A DNA stretch of 16,345 bases from DRLZ01 sp036478815 (GTDB taxonomy: Bacteria > Pseudomonadota > Gammaproteobacteria > Methylococcales > DRLZ01), in contig JAZGEP010000256.1 of assembly GCA_036478815.1 (NCBI GenBank), positions 1 through 16,345 on the forward strand, given 5' to 3'. The position numbers and the translations under genes are program-made. How positions within the stretch are numbered: the stretch's first letter is position 1; each line of letters begins with the position of its first letter. The notes beneath the pieces were generated by a model. That model ran no database searches and was not told the DNA's origin. It saw only the letters and a program-made list of their open reading frames with translations. Shown here one piece after another: positions 7,541-13,735 of the stretch.

Positions 7541-7714
7541 AGGAGGCTGTCCGAGAATAGAGAGCCTAATACGAAAAAGCTGCATTTGACCAGCCGCAAT
7601 CGTATCAGGGCCATTATTTGCGTTAAAGAGCACAATCATTCGCCTCAAATAATGATAAAACCCGACTCAAATCAGTTTTTCCTCGCTACGACTTCTATTT
7701 TCGGACAGCCTCCT
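7541..7714. mobile_element. MITE-like element with 20-bp terminal inverted repeats
   Basis: The ends at 7541-7560 and 7695-7714 are inverse complements at 19 of 20 positions, with the core GGAGGCTGTCCGA. The 174-bp interior encodes no transposase and contains a second inverted pair, CATTATTTG (7612-7620) and CAAATAATG (7646-7654). Small size, paired ends and absence of coding capacity fit a MITE mobilised in trans. The tips resemble those of DDE insertion sequences such as IS5-like elements, but I cannot name the parent. If the repeat is trimmed to GAGGCTG the flanks read CTAG and CTCG, a possible 4-bp target duplication with one change. It ends 10 bp past the acpP stop. Confidence 0.75.
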
Positions 7715-7724
7715 CGCAATCGAG

Positions 7725-7961
7725 TTAGGCAGATAAATGTGAATTCACATAATCAATTGCCTGCTGAACTGTGGTTATTTTTTCAGCCTCTTCATCAGGA
7801 ATCTCACAATCGAATTCCTCTTCGAGAGCCATCACCAATTCAACTGTATCCAGTGAATCAGCACCCAAATCGTCAACGAAAGACGCATCCGATGCGATAT
7901 CTTCTTTAACACCTAATTGTTCTCTGACAATTTTTTTTACGCGATCTTCTATTTCACTCAT
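7725..7961 (-). CDS. acpP: Acyl carrier protein
   Basis: A 78-residue acidic carrier that holds growing acyl chains on 4'-phosphopantetheine. The attachment serine is S36 in the invariant DLGADSLDTVELVMALEEEF. The start at 7961 (MSEIEDRVKK) is chosen because GAGGAAAC lies just upstream and the length then matches the family. An upstream in-frame start would add seven residues (MKTEETN) that cover the ribosome binding site. A probable promoter lies about 50-75 bp upstream, so acpP can be transcribed on its own, which is usual given the high demand for ACP. The MITE-like element begins 10 bp after the stop. Confidence 0.97.
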   Translation of the reverse strand: MSEIEDRVKKIVREQLGVKEDIASDASFVDDLGADSLDTVELVMALEEEFDCEIPDEEAEKITTVQQAIDYVNSHLSA

Positions 7962-8007
7962 GTTTGTTTCCTCAGTTTTCACGGCACAAAAAAAATAAAG
8001 TGGGGCA

Positions 8008-8036
8008 ATTCTAGTGCCGAATTGACAAAATTACAA
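8008..8036 (-). promoter_or_regulatory. Probable acpP promoter
   Basis: On the minus strand TTGTAA (8031-8036) and TAGAAT (8008-8013) are separated by exactly 17 nt. The -10 box matches the sigma-70 consensus at five of six positions. Transcription would start near 8000, giving a leader of about 40 nt before the acpP ATG. It lies in the 120-bp gap between fabG and acpP. Confidence 0.5.
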
Positions 8037-8081
8037 AGACTTTTCAGTCTTGATTATCATTGTTTAAATAATTTCAACAAC

Positions 8082-8807
8082 TTAAGGCATATACATACCG
8101 CCGTTTACATGCAAAGTTTCGCCAGTGATATAGCCTGCCTGTGCTGAACATAAAAAATCAACAGCATGCGCTATCTCCTCAGGCTGGCCCAAACGTCCAA
8201 CAGCGATTGCATCAAGCAAGCTGTCTTTCTGAGCATCCGCTAAGCCTTTGGTCATATCTGTTTCAATAAACCCTGGAGCAACTGTATTGACCGTAATTCC
8301 ACGTGAACCAACTTCTTTTGCCAATGATTTAGTCAAGCCTATCATACCCGCTTTTGCGGCTGCATAATTGGCTTGCCCAGCATTTCCAGTCGATCCGACC
8401 ACAGAAGATATGTTAACAATGCGTCCCCAGCGCGCTTTCATCATTCCACGTAGACAAGCACGTGATAATCTGAAAACAGAACTCAGATTGGTTTGAATAA
8501 CACTGTCCCATTCATCGTCTTTCATACGCATCATCAGGTTATCCCTGGTGACACCTGCATTATTAATCAGGATTTCAGGAACTCCGAATTGTTCTTTCAT
8601 TGCTTGCATACACTGGTCAATTGAAGCTGGATCGCTGACATCAAGCACCAAACCATGTGCACCCTGAATTGAATCACCAATACTCGCTGCACCTTGCGTG
8701 GTTGTTGCAGTACCAACTACCTGGCAACCACTAGCCGCAAGAACAGAAGCAATGGCATGACCAATACCTCTGCTGGCTCCAGTTATCAGCGTCACTTTAT
8801 CCGTCAT
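8082..8807 (-). CDS. fabG: 3-oxoacyl-ACP reductase
   Basis: A 241-residue short-chain dehydrogenase that reduces beta-ketoacyl-ACP with NADPH in each elongation cycle. The cofactor motif TGASRGIG (residues 9-16), the structural NNAG (82-85) and the catalytic residues S135, Y148 and K152 (ISSVVGSTGNAGQANYAAAKAG) are all present. The C-terminal GFIETDMT and GETLHVNGGMYMP are FabG hallmarks. The ATG overlaps the end of fabD by 11 nt, and its ribosome binding site GGAG lies inside the fabD coding region 7 nt upstream, so the two are probably translationally coupled. Confidence 0.97.
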   Translation of the reverse strand: MTDKVTLITGASRGIGHAIASVLAASGCQVVGTATTTQGAASIGDSIQGAHGLVLDVSDPASIDQCMQAMKEQFGVPEILINNAGVTRDNLMMRMKDDEWDSVIQTNLSSVFRLSRACLRGMMKARWGRIVNISSVVGSTGNAGQANYAAAKAGMIGLTKSLAKEVGSRGITVNTVAPGFIETDMTKGLADAQKDSLLDAIAVGRLGQPEEIAHAVDFLCSAQAGYITGETLHVNGGMYMP

Positions 8808-9759
8808 TTGATTTCTCCAACAATGGCTGAGCGGATATCAATGAGTCTGGCGAATTCACAGAAGCTACATTGACACCTTTAGCAATACGCTTGATTAAAC
8901 CACTTAACACTTTGCCTGGACCACATTCTACAAACTGTGTGACGCCTTGACTATGCATTTTATTGATACAATCGACCCATAAAACTGGTTTGTATAGCTG
9001 TTGCTTTAAATTACTCCGAATCTGATCTGGATTATCATGAGATAAGCCATCGGTGTTTTGCACAACCGGTATCGCAGTTTCTTTGAGTGCGATATTATCC
9101 AGCATTGAAGCCAGCGCATCAGCTGCTGGGCGCATTAAACTGCAATGCGATGGGACACTAACTGGTAACAACACAGCTCGTTTTGCACCTAACTGTTTAG
9201 CCTGTTCGAGCGCTGACTCGACAGCTGTTGCGCTCCCTGCAATAACCACTTGACCAGGAGCATTATAGTTAACTGGCTCGACAATTCCCTGCTGTGAAGC
9301 TAATTTACATGCCTGCTCTACAGCTGCATTATCCAGCCCAAGAATAGCAGCCATGGCGCCCTCTCCCACTGGAACAGCAATTTGCATCTGCCGCGCTCGC
9401 TCGCTGACCAGCTTGACAGCATCCTCAAAATCCATCTTTCCAGAACACACTAATGCTGTGTATTCGCCAAGACTGTGACCAGCCATTGATATGGGTTGCA
9501 ATCGGGTTTGTGTATTCCATGCTCTCCATACAGCCACACCTGCAGCAAGCATGACCGGTTGCGTAATACGCGTATCATTTAGGCGTTGTTCCGGCCCCTG
9601 CTGAGTAATTTCCCACAAATCCTCCCCAAGAATTCCAGAGGCTTGTTCAAATGTCTGCTTAACCTGTGGATACTCAACAGCTAACTCAGCCAACAGACCA
9701 ATCGACTGCGAGCCTTGCCCGGGAAATACCACACCTAAATCATTTGAAGTATTATCCAT
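8797..9759 (-). CDS. fabD: Malonyl-CoA:ACP transacylase
   Basis: A 320-residue enzyme that transfers malonyl from CoA to ACP for fatty acid elongation. VVFPGQGSQS near the N-terminus, the nucleophile serine (residue 96) in AGHSLGEYTAL, and the histidine (residue 205) in VPSHCSLM define the family. An arginine-containing SERARQMQ helix binds the malonyl carboxylate. The start is taken at the ATG at 9757-9759. A TTG directly before it could add one residue. AGAG lies 8 nt upstream of that TTG. It follows fabH after about 20 bp and overlaps fabG. Confidence 0.96.
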   Translation of the reverse strand: MDNTSNDLGVVFPGQGSQSIGLLAELAVEYPQVKQTFEQASGILGEDLWEITQQGPEQRLNDTRITQPVMLAAGVAVWRAWNTQTRLQPISMAGHSLGEYTALVCSGKMDFEDAVKLVSERARQMQIAVPVGEGAMAAILGLDNAAVEQACKLASQQGIVEPVNYNAPGQVVIAGSATAVESALEQAKQLGAKRAVLLPVSVPSHCSLMRPAADALASMLDNIALKETAIPVVQNTDGLSHDNPDQIRSNLKQQLYKPVLWVDCINKMHSQGVTQFVECGPGKVLSGLIKRIAKGVNVASVNSPDSLISAQPLLEKSNDG

Positions 9760-9780
9760 CAATCCAGCTCTGACCCATTT

Positions 9781-10740
9781 TTAATAATTAACAAGGGCAG
9801 AACCCCAAACAAAACCACCACCAAATGCCTCCATCAATAATGTGTCACCGCGTTTAATTCGCCCGTCACGCACCGCCTCATCAAGCGCCAGAGGCACTGA
9901 TGCAGAAGAGGTATTACCCTGATGTTCGATCGTCAATACCACCTTATCCAGAACCATTCCCAGTTTTTTTGCAGTGGCATTAATAATACGAATATTTGCC
10001 TGATGCGGAACCAACCAGTCAATATCAGATTTTTGCATATGATTGGCTGCCAACGTTTCATCAACAATGCGACCTAAGGTATTAACAGCCACTTTAAACA
10101 CCTCATTGCCTGACATATGAATTACCGGTTTTCTACCACAAACCCCACCAGTTGGATTTGGCACATACAATAAATTGCTGTAATTTCCATCCGAATGAAT
10201 GTGAGTCGATAAAACCCCTGGTTTTTCTGATGCAGTTAACAACACTGCACCTGCGCCATCGCCGAACAACACACAAGTACTACGGTCTGTCCAGTCTAGC
10301 AAACGAGAGTTAATCTCACTACCAACCACTAATGCCTTACGCACTTGGCCCGTTTTAATGAATTGATCAGCGACACTTAATGCGTAAATAAAGCCTGAAC
10401 AAGCGGCCTGAATATCAAATGCCGCACATTGAGCCGCCTGCAACCGGCCTTGAAGCAAACAAGCCGTGCTGGGGAAAACCGTGTCTGGAGAACTGGTTGC
10501 TACGATGATTAAGTCAATCTTTGAGGCTTGCAATCCGGCTGCATCCAAAGCGCTTCGCGCAGCAATTTCAGCCATACTGGATGCTGTTTCATCAGCTCCG
10601 GCAATGCGTCTCTCACGAATACCTGTACGCTCAAAAATCCATTCGTCCGAGGTATCCACCAGCTTGGAAATATCGCCATTCGTGCGAATTTCTGCGGGAA
10701 GATAACCGCCAGTTCCGGCAATTCGCGAATAGATTGTCAC
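9781..10740 (-). CDS. fabH: Beta-ketoacyl-ACP synthase III
   Basis: A 319-residue condensing enzyme that starts fatty acid synthesis by joining acetyl-CoA and malonyl-ACP. The Cys-His-Asn triad is C114 (QAACSGFIYAL), H246 (LVPHQANIRI) and N276 (HQGNTSSASVP). The N-terminal SDEWIFERTGIRERRIA and the C-terminal LMEAFGGGFVWGSALV are typical. Translation begins at a GTG that overlaps the plsX stop as GTGA, with GAGG 6 nt upstream, so it is likely coupled to plsX. Confidence 0.97.
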   Translation of the reverse strand: MTIYSRIAGTGGYLPAEIRTNGDISKLVDTSDEWIFERTGIRERRIAGADETASSMAEIAARSALDAAGLQASKIDLIIVATSSPDTVFPSTACLLQGRLQAAQCAAFDIQAACSGFIYALSVADQFIKTGQVRKALVVGSEINSRLLDWTDRSTCVLFGDGAGAVLLTASEKPGVLSTHIHSDGNYSNLLYVPNPTGGVCGRKPVIHMSGNEVFKVAVNTLGRIVDETLAANHMQKSDIDWLVPHQANIRIINATAKKLGMVLDKVVLTIEHQGNTSSASVPLALDEAVRDGRIKRGDTLLMEAFGGGFVWGSALVNY

Positions 10741-11765
10741 TCATTACCTCGGGAAGTCATAATTGCTTCAATACGTTCACTGATTCTATTGGGCACATCC
10801 TTTTCAATTTCGATTACTGCAACTTTGATTGCATTGGCAATCGCAACACGATCCGCCCCCCCATGACTTTTAATCACAATCCCTGTTAATCCAATTAAAC
10901 TAGCGCCATTATACTTTTTTACATCAAATAATTTCTTAAATGACTTGAGTACAGGCATGGCAATTAAACCAGCCAGTTTGCTCAAAGGACTTTTTGTAAA
11001 ACATTGTTTAAGCGAGCTAACAATCAAATTGGCAATCCCTTCCATGGCTTTCAGAGAAATATTCCCAACAAAGCCATCAGTAACGACGACATCAACATTA
11101 CCCATGCAAATATCATCGCCTTCGACATAACCAATAAAGTTAATCGGGGCATCGGTTAATAGTTGAAAGGCTTGTTTCACTTGCTGACTACCTTTCATCT
11201 CTTCTTCGCCGACATTCAGTAAACCGACTTTTGGTCTTTCAATACCGTCAACAGCACGAACCAACTCTGACCCCATCAATGCAAACTGCAACAATTGCTC
11301 TGCGCTGGATTCTATATTTGCGCCCAAATCAAGCACATGAGTATGCCCTAAGCGTGAGGGCAAAGACGAAATAATCGCCGGCCGGTCTATGCCAGGAATT
11401 GTTTTGAGTACAAATTTGGCCATCGCCATCAATGCGCCAGTATTGCCTGAACTAACACAGGCTCCTGCACTACCCTCTTTAACCTGATTAATGGCAATCC
11501 GCATCGAGGAATCACGCTTAGAACGTAAAACTTTTGATGGTGTGTCATCCATTTCTACAACTTGGGAAGCATGTACCAACTTCAACCTGCCCTGCCATTT
11601 AGACAGATCGTCACCAAGTTGCTGCTGCATAGCAACTTCATCCCCAACAAGCAACAATGACAGCTGCGGGATTGCAGCAAGACTGGCAAGTGCCGCTGGA
11701 ATTATTTCACTCAAGCCGTGATCGCCACTCATTACATCAATGGCAACGGTTACTGATTCAGTCAT
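10737..11765 (-). CDS. plsX: Phosphate acyltransferase PlsX
   Basis: A 342-residue peripheral enzyme that turns acyl-ACP into acyl-phosphate, the donor used by PlsY to begin phospholipid synthesis. Family signatures are AIDVMSGDHG near the N-terminus, SVxxVxxxMxxxDTPSKVLRxKRDSS, SSGNTGALMA, GANIESSAEQL, and the C-terminal IGLTGIVIKSHGGAD. The start fits the family, and an in-frame stop lies just upstream, so it cannot be longer. No Shine-Dalgarno sequence is visible before the ATG (the upstream bases are AGTATAAAAT), and the edge of a 153-bp palindromic element is only 15 nt away. The usual close link to rpmF is replaced by a 390-bp gap. Confidence 0.95.
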   Translation of the reverse strand: MTESVTVAIDVMSGDHGLSEIIPAALASLAAIPQLSLLLVGDEVAMQQQLGDDLSKWQGRLKLVHASQVVEMDDTPSKVLRSKRDSSMRIAINQVKEGSAGACVSSGNTGALMAMAKFVLKTIPGIDRPAIISSLPSRLGHTHVLDLGANIESSAEQLLQFALMGSELVRAVDGIERPKVGLLNVGEEEMKGSQQVKQAFQLLTDAPINFIGYVEGDDICMGNVDVVVTDGFVGNISLKAMEGIANLIVSSLKQCFTKSPLSKLAGLIAMPVLKSFKKLFDVKKYNGASLIGLTGIVIKSHGGADRVAIANAIKVAVIEIEKDVPNRISERIEAIMTSRGNE

Positions 11766-11780
11766 ATTTTATACTAAGAA

Positions 11781-11933
11781 GCGAGGATTCAATAATTGAC
11801 GAATTTTGACTTGTCTTTTTGTGTGTCTTCTGCCTTGTAGTAACAGTCGCGTAGCTTACTATGCGCCTGTTACTACGCCTTGAAGACAAACAAAAATCCT
11901 GCATCAAACTTTCGTCGATTATTGAATCCTCGC
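11781..11933. repeat. 153-bp long palindromic element with 23-bp terminal repeats
   Basis: The ends 11781-11803 and 11911-11933 are inverse complements at 22 of 23 positions, with the core GCGAGGATTCAATAA. Inside, a TTTTTGT/TGTCTTC arm pairs imperfectly with its counterpart. The apex is a perfect 10-bp stem, GTAGTAACAG (11837-11846) with CTGTTACTAC (11867-11876), enclosing a further CGCGTAG/CTATGCG stem. The whole element can fold into a single hairpin. Its central part is homologous, in inverse orientation, to the element at 12031-12124, and its termini match the palindrome at 5573-5616. It has no coding capacity. Confidence 0.85.
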
Positions 11934-12030
11934 TCCTATTCAGCAACAGCATCTGCTCGCATGCATGTTTAACACTGTTTGAAAAGTTCAAACCCAAAGA
12001 ATGAAAATCAAATAAACTGGACATGGTGGT

Positions 12031-12124
12031 GCAGTATTTTTGTTTGCCTCAAGACGTGGCAACAGGTGCATAGCAGGCTATGTAACTGTTGCCACAACCA
12101 AGAAGGCAAATCAGAATGTTCAAG
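12031..12124. repeat. Second hairpin repeat, homologous to the plsX-proximal palindrome
   Basis: A 10-bp stem GTGGCAACAG (12056-12065) with CTGTTGCCAC (12086-12095) encloses a 20-nt apex with TGCATAG/CTATGTA pairing. Outer arms TTTGCCT (12043-12049) and AGGCAAA (12104-12110) extend the hairpin. Aligned to the reverse complement of 11781-11933, the GCAG..TTTTTGTTTG arm, stem and apex are clearly homologous. The differences fall in paired positions and keep the pairing. The 23-bp terminal repeats of the other copy are not found here. No T-run follows on either strand. Confidence 0.82.
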
Positions 12125-12155
12125 TTATTGTGTTTCATTTCTAATACAGAATTAA

Positions 12156-12365
12156 CTATTCAGTGTCCTCTTCATCGTCATCCATATCAATATCGTCAAC
12201 GACAACAATCTGGCGACCTTTGAAAAAACCATCTGGAGTCACATTGTGCCGCAGATGTAGTTCCCCTGTTTCAGAGTCACGTGACAACGCCTTGGCGTTT
12301 AAAGAGTCGTGTGAACGTCGCATGCCGCGACGGGATCGGGTTTTTTTACTTTTTTGTACTGCCAT
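12156..12365 (-). CDS. rpmF: Large ribosomal subunit protein bL32
   Basis: A 69-residue basic ribosomal protein. MAVQKSKKTRSRRGMRRSHDSL, RDSETGELHLRHNVTPDGFFKGRQ and the lack of zinc cysteines identify the cysteine-free bL32 type. It is longer than the usual 55-60 residues because of a strongly acidic tail (VVVDDIDMDDDEEDTE, about residues 54-69). That tail contrasts with the basic body and is unusual for a small rRNA-binding protein. It starts 6 bp after yceD, and AAGGAG lies 12 nt before the ATG. The pairing with yceD is conserved across bacteria. Confidence 0.95.
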   Translation of the reverse strand: MAVQKSKKTRSRRGMRRSHDSLNAKALSRDSETGELHLRHNVTPDGFFKGRQIVVVDDIDMDDDEEDTE

Positions 12366-12371
12366 GAGTCG

Positions 12372-12881
12372 CTAATTCTCCTTGGATTTAAGCTTGGCTA
12401 ATATTGCAAATGGGTGAGGCTCAGCTTGTTCTTCAATGTCTATTTTTCCAAATGTCATCTGTTGAGGCTGACATTCGGTATGTTTTGGTATATCGGGTAT
12501 CGCTAAAATCAGTTCATCTTCGACCAGTTCACTCAATACAATTTGTTCGCTGTCGATCAATAACGGTTCATACAGTTTTGGCAAGCGTCCGGCTTGCTCA
12601 TCTGATTTAACAATGCCAAGCCTGAACTGCCTGTCAACAGATAATGCAACCGGCTTCAAACAGCGTTGACATTGCAAAAACAATTGCGCGCTGACGTTGC
12701 CTAACACTGTTTTGATATCACCTTCTTTATGAAAAGAGATGGTAAGATCGACATTACCCTGATCCGTCGCCATAAACTCAGCTAAACGTGAAAATCCAGA
12801 CAAAGCAAGTTGACCACTCAGCTCTGACTGTTTTCCAACCAGGTGTTCAGGATCTATCAGAATAGGCAAACGGTCAGACAT
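12372..12881 (-). CDS. yceD: YceD/DUF177 family protein (23S rRNA accumulation)
   Basis: A 169-residue protein of the YceD (DUF177) family, linked to accumulation of 23S rRNA and always close to rpmF. The family signature LQCQRCLKP (C71, C74) and the later VEDELILAIPDIPKHTEC (C137) could form a metal site, and the C-terminal HPFAILAKLK is typical. The ATG is only a few nucleotides beyond the predicted transcription start of a strong promoter, with at most an AGG at two bases' distance, so translation may begin on a nearly leaderless message. It is the first gene of the yceD-rpmF-plsX-fab run. Confidence 0.92.
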   Translation of the reverse strand: MSDRLPILIDPEHLVGKQSELSGQLALSGFSRLAEFMATDQGNVDLTISFHKEGDIKTVLGNVSAQLFLQCQRCLKPVALSVDRQFRLGIVKSDEQAGRLPKLYEPLLIDSEQIVLSELVEDELILAIPDIPKHTECQPQQMTFGKIDIEEQAEPHPFAILAKLKSKEN

Positions 12882-12890
12882 AGCCTGTCA

Positions 12891-12920
12891 ATAATATCTG
12901 ATCGCATACAAACCTGTCAA
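12891..12920 (-). promoter_or_regulatory. Strong sigma-70-like promoter before yceD
   Basis: On the minus strand a perfect TTGACA (12915-12920) and TATTAT (12891-12896, five of six) are separated by 18 nt. Expected initiation is around 12883-12885, only two to four bases before the yceD ATG at 12881. TTGACAGG is repeated 30 bp downstream at 12883-12890, overlapping the start region. This probably drives yceD-rpmF and perhaps the fab genes. Confidence 0.55.
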
Positions 12921-13038
12921 AAGGTTTATACTATGGCGCTCGCGAATATTTCCCTGCAAATCGACGCCATCAACGTTGTTATTCGCAACAAACAATTTTA
13001 AAAAATTCGAATGCGCAGTCAATAACAAAGGAGTCACA

Positions 13039-13656
13039 GTGCATATCAGTTCCTATGAACACGCAAAAGATCTGGTGCAACGCTACTTAGTGCCAATACA
13101 CAAACAACCACTGCAGATCTTCGATATCGGCAGCTATGATGTCAACGGCAGTTACAAAGCTTTATTCCTGAACGAGCAATGGAAATACACGGGCATCGAC
13201 ATGCGTGACGGACCAAATGTCGATAAAGTAATGACCAACCCATATAAATTACCAATATCAACTCACCAGGCGGATGTTCTAATATCAGGCCAGGCATTTG
13301 AGCATATCGAGTATTTCTGGCTAAGCTGGCTGGATATGGTACGTGCCACCAAGCCAGGAGGGTACATCTTTTTAATCGCCCCATCACGTGGTCCTGAGCA
13401 CCGTTTTCCGGTAGATTGCTGGCGATTTTACCCCGATGCTTACAGAGCACTTGCACGGCTTGGCAATATGCAATTACAAGAAGTAACTACAGACTGGGAG
13501 CCTAGCGAACACCCTGACAGTGCTGCTTGGGGAGATACTGTGGGGGTCTTTAAAAAACCTGCTGCCAATGGATTATTACGAAAAATTCGCGACTTTTGCT
13601 CACACCGAAGCATGCTACTGATATCACAGTGGATTACATGCAAGCAGAAAGATTAA
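13039..13656 (+). CDS. Class I SAM-dependent methyltransferase (type 11-like)
   Basis: A 205-residue class I methyltransferase. Motif I is FDIGSYDVNGS (28-38), the acidic ribose-binding residue follows in YTGIDMRDGPNVD (D54), motif III-like ADVLISGQAFEHIEYFW and KPGGYIFLIAPS complete the Rossmann core. The C-terminal GPEHRFPVDCWRFYPDAYRAL pattern occurs in methyltransferases often found in surface-polysaccharide clusters, but the substrate cannot be told from sequence. The GTG at 13039 is chosen because a perfect AAAGGAG lies 5 nt upstream. The frame is open 21 codons further up without a ribosome binding site. It stands alone, divergent from yceD and convergent with the peroxidase fusion gene, so context gives no clear role. 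Confidence 0.85.
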   Translation: MHISSYEHAKDLVQRYLVPIHKQPLQIFDIGSYDVNGSYKALFLNEQWKYTGIDMRDGPNVDKVMTNPYKLPISTHQADVLISGQAFEHIEYFWLSWLDMVRATKPGGYIFLIAPSRGPEHRFPVDCWRFYPDAYRALARLGNMQLQEVTTDWEPSEHPDSAAWGDTVGVFKKPAANGLLRKIRDFCSHRSMLLISQWITCKQKD

Positions 13657-13735
13657 TCATACAAAACATCTGGTTATTGCGAAAAGCAGACCTCTCCATT
13701 ACCACTCAGGACTTGATGGTCTACTTTGGAAAAGT

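Larger units (their letters stand above)
6865..7724. other. 860-bp repeat-rich gap between acpP and fabF
   Basis: No intact gene. From right to left (transcription direction) it holds a 174-bp element with terminal inverted repeats, a possible protein remnant, an intrinsic terminator, a segment shared with the palindromes near plsX, and another palindrome close to fabF. The remnant is about 36 minus-strand codons ending at a TAG (7331-7333) and reading ...EFTGVNEHFPDSDWTK. It has no start and I do not recognise it. GC and codon character differ from the flanking genes, and the region looks like an accumulation of insertions in an operon that is otherwise compact. Confidence 0.7.
11766..12155. 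other. 390-bp palindrome-filled gap between rpmF and plsX
   Basis: In most proteobacteria rpmF and plsX are only tens of bases apart. Here two large hairpin elements (11781-11933 and about 12031-12124) fill most of the gap. A minus-strand frame of 88 codons (11758-12024) runs through one palindrome into plsX, without a recognisable domain or ribosome binding site, and is not considered a gene. No strong promoter for plsX was found; TATAAA at 11768-11773 lacks a matching -35 and lies too close to the ATG. Confidence 0.7.

Noticed and set aside
7460..7909. Plus-strand 149-codon frame across the MITE-like element and acpP
   Set aside because: It is antisense to the acpP gene and crosses both ends of the element; the translation is low-complexity and matches no family I recognise.
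11766..11773. TATAAA box as a plsX promoter
   Set aside because: No acceptable -35 at suitable distance, and initiation would fall inside the coding sequence.
11758..12024. Minus-strand 88-codon frame overlapping the plsX start
   Set aside because: It runs through a palindromic repeat, has no ribosome binding site or recognisable domain, and uses a frame different from plsX.
13657..13735. Bidirectional terminator between the convergent methyltransferase and fusion genes
   Set aside because: Only a 5-bp AGACC/GGTCT pair with a long loop and a short GCTTTT; too weak to call.
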